Source: Yoonia sp. (GTDB lineage Bacteria; Pseudomonadota; Alphaproteobacteria; Rhodobacterales; Rhodobacteraceae). From it: a stretch of DNA of 64,000 bases. Of this stretch, positions 59,146 through 64,000 are shown in pieces. Both the position numbers and the translations under genes were made by a program. Below the pieces are notes generated by a model, which had not been told where the DNA came from, made no database searches, and worked only from the letters and a program-made list of their open reading frames with translations. Numbering within the stretch: position 1 is the stretch's first letter; each line of letters starts with the position of its first letter. The stretch is taken from contig NZ_JAGYJK010000017.1 of NCBI RefSeq assembly GCF_018402175.1, forward strand, positions 186,001-250,000, given 5' to 3'.

Positions 59146-59887
59146 TCTGAACGCCGACATGGGCGAAAGTTTCGGCCCCTGGACGATGGGGGATGACGCG
59201 GCATTGCTCGATATCGTCACCTCGGCCAATGTGGCCTGCGGGTTTCACGCGGGCGACCCCGATGTGATGGACCGCACGATGCGGCAGGCCGTGGCCCGCG
59301 GCGTGGGACTGGGCGCGCATCCGGGTTTTGCCGATCTCAAAGGGTTCGGGCGGCGCAACCTGCCCATCCCCGCCGAGGAGATCGCCAATGCCGTCGCCTA
59401 TCAGCTGGGTGCAGCACAGGCGATGGCGCGGCGCGCGGGCGGGCGTATCCGGCATCTCAAACTGCACGGGGCGCTGGCGAATATGGCCTCGGTCGATGCT
59501 GGGCTGGCAAAGGCCTGTTATCAGGCCGCGCTCGACGTTGATCCCGATCTGGTGATCATGGTGCTGGCTGCCACCGCGCAGGAAAGTGCCGCGCGGGAAC
59601 TGGGCTGTCATTGGGCGGGCGAGATTTTCGCCGACCGCGCCTATCACGACGATGCCACGCTGGTCGATCGCCGTCTGCCCGGGGCGGTGCTGCATGATCC
59701 GGCAGTGGTCGGCCCCCGCATTCTGGCCATGTTGCAGGCGGGGGCGATCATCGCGGATAGCGGCAAACACCTGCCCTGCCGGATCGACACGATCTGCCTG
59801 CATGGCGACACGCCGGGCGCTGTTGCCATCGCGCGCGGCTTGCGCGATCACCTGACACAGGCGGGGATCACGCTTGCCGCCTTTTGA
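59129..59887 (+). CDS. pxpA: 5-oxoprolinase subunit PxpA (LamB/YcsF family)
   Basis: A 252-residue subunit with the family opening KVDLNADMGESFGPW and motifs CGFHAGDP, GAHPGFADLKGFGRR and CLHGDTPGAVAIA. It carries out the hydrolytic part of the ATP-dependent opening of 5-oxoproline. GTG at 59126 directly precedes the ATG; either could start the protein. The start overlaps the end of pxpC by 17 bases, so the three are co-translated. The AllE-like gene follows by 13 bases. Confidence 0.93.
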   Translation: MALKVDLNADMGESFGPWTMGDDAALLDIVTSANVACGFHAGDPDVMDRTMRQAVARGVGLGAHPGFADLKGFGRRNLPIPAEEIANAVAYQLGAAQAMARRAGGRIRHLKLHGALANMASVDAGLAKACYQAALDVDPDLVIMVLAATAQESAARELGCHWAGEIFADRAYHDDATLVDRRLPGAVLHDPAVVGPRILAMLQAGAIIADSGKHLPCRIDTICLHGDTPGAVAIARGLRDHLTQAGITLAAF

Positions 59888-59900
59888 AACGGAGCCTGCC

Positions 59901-60713
59901 ATGACCAACTATTATGCCCCCACCGGCGGCCTGCCCCCGCAAACCGACCTGCTGACAGGGCGCGCGGTGTTCACCACCGCCTATGCCGTGATCCCCAAGG
60001 GGGTGATGACCGATATCGTCACCAGCAACCTGCCGTTCTGGGACAAGACCCGCGCCTGGGTGCTGGCGCGGCCTTTGTCGGGCTTTGCCGAAACCTTTAG
60101 CCAGTACATCATGGAGGTCGCGGCAGGCGGCGGCAGTATGCGGCCAGAGACCGACAAAGCCGCGCAAGGCGTGATCTTCGTGGTCAAAGGCGGCTTTACC
60201 CTGACCATCGCGGGGCAGGATCACGCGATGCGCCCCGGCAGCTATGCCTATCTGCCTGCGGGCTGCGACTGGCAGGTCCGCAACGGCACCGATGCGCCAG
60301 CGACGTTCCACTGGGTCCGCAAAACCTATCGCGCGGTCGATGGCATTGCGGCACCAGAGGCTTTCGTCACCGACGAGGATGCAGCGACCACCATCGCCAT
60401 GCCCGACACCAACGGCGCTTGGGCCACGACCCGTTTCATAGACCCCGCCGACATGCGCCACGACATGCATGTCAATATCGTGACCTTCCAGCCGGGCGGG
60501 GTGATCCCCTTTGCCGAAACCCATGTGATGGAACACGGGCTTTATGTGCTGGAAGGCAAGGCGGTTTATCGGCTCAATCAGGATTGGGTCGAGGTCGAGG
60601 CGGGCGATTTCATGTGGCTGCGCGCCTTCTGCCCACAGGCCTGTTATGCGGGCGGGCCGGGGCCGTTCCGCTATCTGCTTTATAAGGACGTAAACCGGCA
60701 TATGCCGCTTTGA
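59901..60713 (+). CDS. allE: (S)-ureidoglycine aminohydrolase-like double cupin
   Basis: A 270-residue double-cupin protein closely resembling AllE/YlbA, which removes ammonia from (S)-ureidoglycine in allantoin breakdown. Matching parts are DLLTGRAVFTTAYAV near the start, FAETHVMEHGLYVLEGKAVY (second cupin with Glu/His metal ligands) and the ending RYLLYKDVNRHMPL, like the YIYSKDCNRDVDL end of the E. coli protein. GGAG precedes the ATG. It lies in the pxp operon, not with allantoinase genes, so a related amide substrate cannot be excluded. Confidence 0.82.
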   Translation: MTNYYAPTGGLPPQTDLLTGRAVFTTAYAVIPKGVMTDIVTSNLPFWDKTRAWVLARPLSGFAETFSQYIMEVAAGGGSMRPETDKAAQGVIFVVKGGFTLTIAGQDHAMRPGSYAYLPAGCDWQVRNGTDAPATFHWVRKTYRAVDGIAAPEAFVTDEDAATTIAMPDTNGAWATTRFIDPADMRHDMHVNIVTFQPGGVIPFAETHVMEHGLYVLEGKAVYRLNQDWVEVEAGDFMWLRAFCPQACYAGGPGPFRYLLYKDVNRHMPL

Positions 60714-60778
60714 AAAACTTTTATGCCTCCGGCGGGGATCACGGTGAATTGTGCAACAATTCACCGCGCTCGGAAGAT
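60714..60778 (+). repeat. Dispersed repeat, copy E, with an inner palindrome
   Basis: Starts on the base after the allE stop with AAAAACTTTTATGCCTCCGG, the same orientation to its gene as the other copies. In place of ATATTTGGG it carries CGGTGAATTGT-GCA-ACAATTCACCG (60742-60766), a perfect 11-bp inverted repeat, then resumes GCTCGGAAGAT. The distal half also encodes the last residues (IFRAR) of the convergent oxidoreductase. Confidence 0.78.
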
Positions 60779-61789
60779 GGGGGGAGTGGCGCGAAATCCG
60801 TCGGGGATCGCGTCTTTATCTTCCAGCAGCAAGTCAGCCATGACCTGCCCGACCTTGGGCGCCATGCCAAAGCCGATCTTGAAGCCGCCATTGGCGATAT
60901 ACTCCCCCGCCCGCGTCGGGTGATGGCCCAACACCGGCGCGCGGCTGGGGGCGCGGGGGCGCACCCCGGCCCAGCGGGCGATGATTTCGGCGCCTTGTAG
61001 GACCGGAAAGGCCGCGACGGCCCGCGCGATCACGTCATCAAGGCCGGTGTTGGTGCTGGCGGGATCGGTGAAATTGCGTTCGGAGGTGGACCCGATGGCG
61101 ACGGTACCGTCCAGATGCGGGATGATATGCAGCGCGTCAGCAAAAAGTTGCGGGCTGCCTGCCGCGTCAAGACGCAGCAGCGCCGCCTGCCCTTTCACGC
61201 CGTTGCCGCCGATCTCGGCCATACCAGCCCAGCCGGTGGCCCAGACGATTTTACCCTCTGGCGCGCCTTGGGACTGGATGCTGCCACCCAACGCTGTGAC
61301 AGCATCGGCCAAGGCCTGCGTCGCTCGGCGGGGATGGACCAGTGCAGACAGCGTGTCGCGCACCACGTAACCGCTGGGCGAAGGCGGCATCCACGGCGCA
61401 TCGGTGACGGGTTCGACCTGCCATGTCGCCAGTCCCTGCCACAAATCATCGGCGGATATCGCCCGTGCCTGCGCCAGCGCCACAGCACTTTCATCCGCCA
61501 AAGGCTGCAATCGCCCGCTGCGGGCATAGCCGGTTTCGGCCCCGGTCAAGGCAGCGACATCCGCCCAAAACTGTTCCGCCATGATCAAGCTGTCGAATTG
61601 AAACGCCTTCTTGTCGTTCCACTGTTCGGGCACATGCGGGGCCAGCGCACCGACCAGCCCGCCGCTGGCCCCCGCCGCCACACCCGCAGGGTCGATCACC
61701 TGCACCTTTGCGCCGCGCCGCGCGCAGGCAAAAGCCACCGACAGGCCGAACACCCCCGCCCCCATGACCGTGATATCAGCAATTGCCAT
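60761..61789 (-). CDS. FAD-dependent oxidoreductase, MnmC C-terminal-like
   Basis: A 342-residue DAO-type FAD protein. The nucleotide fold is VMGAGVFGLSVAFACARRG, then GASGGLVGALAPHVPEQW, which resembles the oxidase half of MnmC, and a C-terminal GGFKIGFGMAPKVGQVMADLLL. It is divergent from mnmD with a 47-base gap. In enterobacteria both activities are fused as MnmC, so this may be the detached cmnm5U34 oxidase; a glycine or D-amino-acid oxidase role is the alternative. Its final residues come from dispersed repeat copy E. Confidence 0.85.
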   Translation of the reverse strand: MAIADITVMGAGVFGLSVAFACARRGAKVQVIDPAGVAAGASGGLVGALAPHVPEQWNDKKAFQFDSLIMAEQFWADVAALTGAETGYARSGRLQPLADESAVALAQARAISADDLWQGLATWQVEPVTDAPWMPPSPSGYVVRDTLSALVHPRRATQALADAVTALGGSIQSQGAPEGKIVWATGWAGMAEIGGNGVKGQAALLRLDAAGSPQLFADALHIIPHLDGTVAIGSTSERNFTDPASTNTGLDDVIARAVAAFPVLQGAEIIARWAGVRPRAPSRAPVLGHHPTRAGEYIANGGFKIGFGMAPKVGQVMADLLLEDKDAIPDGFRATPPIFRAR

Positions 61790-61836
61790 TCCGCGCCCCA
61801 ATGCCCAAAGATGCCCCAGACCTAGGGCAGACCGGC

Positions 61837-62505
61837 ATGACAGACCAGACAGCAAAACTCGATTGGCGGGATGGCGTGCCGATCGCGCGGGATTTCGACG
61901 ACCCCTACTTCTCGTTCGATGATGGTCTGGCCGAAACGCGGCATGTATTTCTGGACGGCAACGACCTGCCCGCGCGGTTCGGTGGTGATCTGCGGATCGG
62001 CGAACTGGGCTTTGGCACAGGACTGAACCTGCTGGTCACATGGGACGCTTGGGTGCAGGCGGGCAGGCGCGGCAGGCTGGATTTCACATCATTCGAGGCC
62101 TTCCCGATGGCACAGGCGGATATGGCGACGGCGCTTGCGCATTTCCCGACGCTGGCAGGCTATGCCGCAAGGTTGCTGGAGACGTGGACGGCAGGCACGG
62201 GGCGGATCACGCTGGACGAGGGGCTGACGCTGCAGGTTATCATCGGCGATGCACGCCGGACCCTGCCTGATTGGCTTGGGCTGGCCGATGCATGGTATCT
62301 GGACGGGTTTTCCCCCGCCAAGAACCCCGAGCTTTGGGAACCCGCGCTGCTGCAGGCGGTGGCAGCGCATACAAGCGCGGGTGGGACGGCAGCGACCTAT
62401 AGCGCGGCAGGGCATATCCGCCGCGCGCTGGCCGAGGCAGGGTTCACCGTCACCCGCCACCCCGGATATGGACGCAAGCGGCACATGACCCGCGCAAGGA
62501 TGTAA
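61837..62505 (+). CDS. mnmD: tRNA (mnm5s2U34) methyltransferase MnmD
   Basis: A 222-residue SAM-dependent methyltransferase (DUF752), the stand-alone equivalent of the N-terminal half of MnmC. It makes the last methylation of mnm5s2U34 in the wobble position of some tRNAs. Motifs are FGTGLNLLVTWDAW (SAM loop) and AWYLDGFSPAKNPELWEP (family signature). The start at 61837 gives the usual MTDQTAKLDWRDG opening; 61783 is in frame but overlaps the divergent oxidase gene. It is followed one base later by the DMT permease gene. Confidence 0.92.
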   Translation: MTDQTAKLDWRDGVPIARDFDDPYFSFDDGLAETRHVFLDGNDLPARFGGDLRIGELGFGTGLNLLVTWDAWVQAGRRGRLDFTSFEAFPMAQADMATALAHFPTLAGYAARLLETWTAGTGRITLDEGLTLQVIIGDARRTLPDWLGLADAWYLDGFSPAKNPELWEPALLQAVAAHTSAGGTAATYSAAGHIRRALAEAGFTVTRHPGYGRKRHMTRARM

Positions 62506-62506
62506 A

Positions 62507-63385
62507 ATGCAGACGAATACAAGGCTCGGGATCATGCTGATGATCCTCACCACCTTCATCTTTGCGATCCAGGACGGAATTTCACAGCATCTTGCGGTGA
62601 ACAACAACGTCGTGATGATCGTGATGATCCGCTACTGGTTCTTCGCCGCTTTCGTGATCGCCATCGCGCGGCGGCAATCGGGGTCGATCCGGGCGGCGGC
62701 ACGCACCAAACAGCCCCTGTTGCAGATCGCGCGCGGCACGCTGCTGGCGCTGGAAATCTGCGTCATGGTCACGGCCTTCGTCTATCTGGGGCTGGTCGAA
62801 AGCCATGCGATCTTTGCCTGCTATCCGCTGCTGATCGCGGCGCTGTCCGGCCCCGTGCTGGGCGAGGCTGTGGGCTGGCGGCGCTGGGCCGCGATCGGGA
62901 TCGGCTTTGTGGGCGTGCTGGTGATCCTGCAACCGGGCTTTGCGGTGTTTTCGCCTGCCGCCGCGATCCCGCTGGCCTCGGCCTTCATGTTCGCGCTTTA
63001 CGGCCTGCTCACGCGCTATGCGGCACGGCGCGACAATACGACGACATCGTTTTTCTGGACCGGCACATCGGGGGCGGTGGTGATGACTGTGGTCGGCGTC
63101 TGGTTCTGGGAACCGATGTCGGCATCAGACTGGCGCTGGATGATCACGCTGTGCTTTACAGGTGCCGCCGCCCATTGGCTGCTGATCAAGACCTACGAGG
63201 TCGCCGAGGCAAGCGCGGTCCAGCCCTTTGCCTATCTGCAACTGGTCTTCGCCAGCGTCATCGGCGTCGGCCTGATGGGCGAGACGATCCGCCCCAACGT
63301 CGCCATCGGTGCCGCCATCGTCGTGGGTGCGGGGCTATTCACGCTCTGGCGCGCACGCCAGAAACAGACCATCACATCTTCATAG
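62507..63385 (+). CDS. DMT family (EamA) transporter
   Basis: A 292-residue membrane protein with about ten hydrophobic helices formed by two EamA repeats (about residues 8-140 and 152-285). The opening GIMLMILTTFIFAIQDGISQ and the region YLGLVESHAIFACYPLL are typical of drug/metabolite exporters in Rhodobacteraceae. Substrate is not predictable. It is coupled to mnmD by a one-base gap. Its stop codon lies within dispersed repeat copy F. Confidence 0.9.
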   Translation: MQTNTRLGIMLMILTTFIFAIQDGISQHLAVNNNVVMIVMIRYWFFAAFVIAIARRQSGSIRAAARTKQPLLQIARGTLLALEICVMVTAFVYLGLVESHAIFACYPLLIAALSGPVLGEAVGWRRWAAIGIGFVGVLVILQPGFAVFSPAAAIPLASAFMFALYGLLTRYAARRDNTTTSFFWTGTSGAVVMTVVGVWFWEPMSASDWRWMITLCFTGAAAHWLLIKTYEVAEASAVQPFAYLQLVFASVIGVGLMGETIRPNVAIGAAIVVGAGLFTLWRARQKQTITSS

Positions 63386-63417
63386 TAAAAATATCCCCGC
63401 CGGAGGCATAAAAGTTC
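63376..63417 (-). repeat. Dispersed ~40-bp repeat, copy F
   Basis: Fills the gap between the convergent DMT and lytic transglycosylase genes, starting at the base after the transglycosylase stop. The variant ATCTTCATAGTAAAAATATCC replaces TTCCGAGCCC, and its ATAG part supplies the DMT stop. Orientation to the transglycosylase gene matches the other copies. Confidence 0.78.
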
Positions 63418-63999
63418 TTAATCCCTCACCGGCCGCGCCACCGGCCGCAAGACCGGTTTCTGCCCGATCAGCAGCGCCGTAAACTGCACTGGCCCCGCTT
63501 GCCCGCTCAGCCGCGCCTGATAGACCGGCAGGCTTTCGGTGACGCGCTGGACGTAATTGCGGGTCTCGACAAAGGGAATATGTTCGATCCAGTCCACCAC
63601 ATCCATCTGCCGCAGGCGCGGATCGCCGCGTTCGCGTATCCATGCGCGCGGGCGGCTGGGGCCTGCGTTATAGCCTGCGGCGATCATCACGGGGCTGGGG
63701 CCGAATTCATCCTGCAGATAGGCCAGATAGGCCGCGCCCAAGGTCGCGTTATACTGCCAGTCGCTGGTCAGCCGCGCGCGCGAATAGGGCAGGTTCAGCC
63801 AGCCTGCGACCTCTTCTGCCGTGGCGGGCATGACCTGCATCAGGCCCAACGCACCCACAGGGCTGGCGATCCCGGTGTTGAATTCGCTTTCGCGCCGCGC
63901 GATCGACAGGGCAAGGGCGGGATCAACAGGCAAATCCATCTGCGCCAGATCATGCAGGGGGTAATAGATTTCAGGTAAGACAATGCCACGCGTCGCAGC
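63418..63999 (-). CDS. Lytic murein transglycosylase (5' end outside window)
   Basis: The C-terminal 193 residues of a Slt70-type soluble lytic transglycosylase, which cuts peptidoglycan with formation of 1,6-anhydromuramic acid. The catalytic Glu is in IARRESEFN, followed by GLMQVMPATAEEVA and AGYNAGPSRPRAW. The frame is open to the window edge (LPEIYYPLHDLAQ just upstream of an internal ATG at 63939), so the alpha-superhelical N-terminal part and start lie outside. Periplasmic location is expected from the family. Confidence 0.93.
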   Translation of the reverse strand, partial: AATRGIVLPEIYYPLHDLAQMDLPVDPALALSIARRESEFNTGIASPVGALGLMQVMPATAEEVAGWLNLPYSRARLTSDWQYNATLGAAYLAYLQDEFGPSPVMIAAGYNAGPSRPRAWIRERGDPRLRQMDVVDWIEHIPFVETRNYVQRVTESLPVYQARLSGQAGPVQFTALLIGQKPVLRPVARPVRD

Positions 64000-64000
64000 G

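Overview
The window is from a high-GC alphaproteobacterium, almost certainly family Rhodobacteraceae (Roseobacter/Rhodobacter group). The main evidence is one block that joins the TCA-cycle genes (sdhCDAB, mdh, sucCDAB, lpdA) to ethylmalonyl-CoA pathway genes (ccr, ecm, mch, mcl2), plus small families typical of the group (TIGR02186, TIGR02300/FYDLN, NnrU, DUF1737). It is chromosomal housekeeping sequence. I see no rRNA, CRISPR array, integrase, transposase or phage gene, and no gene-free stretch longer than about 300 bases.

Layout. 1-6.2 kb: murJ (cut by the window edge), a rhomboid-fold protein, trpS, a VOC protein, a universal stress protein, an Nfu Fe-S protein behind a probable Irr box, and tsaB-rimI. 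6.4-12.3 kb: a nucleoside ABC importer operon (binding protein, double ATPase, two permeases with an unknown soluble protein between them) ending in a purine nucleoside phosphorylase. 12.4-16.4 kb: TauE/SafE plus TIGR02186, an SDR enzyme and a RecD-like helicase. 16.5-21.4 kb: ccr, a PlsB-like acyltransferase and ecm. 21.5-23.5 kb: an H-NS-like protein, a second (DeoD) phosphorylase and a DUF1989 protein. 23.5-29.3 kb: the sdh operon on the minus strand, split between a small lipoprotein gene and sdhB by a plus-strand glycosyltransferase/FkbM pair. 29.5-32.2 kb: mch, DUF1737, nnrU-like and mcl2. 33.5-43 kb: mdh, then sucCDAB, a MAPEG protein and lpdA. 43.3-46.7 kb: TerB-like protein, a GntR/FCD regulator, a metallopeptidase, FYDLN protein, tRNA-Ala(GGC) and a BASS transporter. 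46.7-51.8 kb: an acyl-CoA ligase and the divergent oxyR/katG pair. 51.8-57.2 kb: an amine oxidase-like protein and an RND efflux operon. 57.3-64 kb: pxpBCA with an allE-like gene, a MnmC-like oxidase divergent to mnmD, a DMT permease and a truncated lytic transglycosylase.

How it works together. The central block can run acetyl-CoA assimilation (Ccr, Ecm, Mch, Mcl2) into the TCA cycle (Sdh, Mdh, Suc, Odh). Two cis-motifs tie it together. Paired GTGATCAC palindromes with identical 21-bp spacing lie upstream of both sdhC and sucC, and a single copy lies just upstream of the GntR regulator gene, suggesting one autoregulated regulon. A TTGCGCAA-type motif recurs upstream of ccr, ecm, mcl2 and sucC. 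Purine and ureide catabolism is a second theme (nucleoside importer, two phosphorylases, AllE-like protein).

Caveats. Nine single-base indels break or locally shift seven genes, including sdhC. Most are simple base gains or losses, so sequencing or assembly error is the leading explanation. A ~40-bp repeat (six clear copies) lies just after stop codons, always in the same orientation to the gene it follows.
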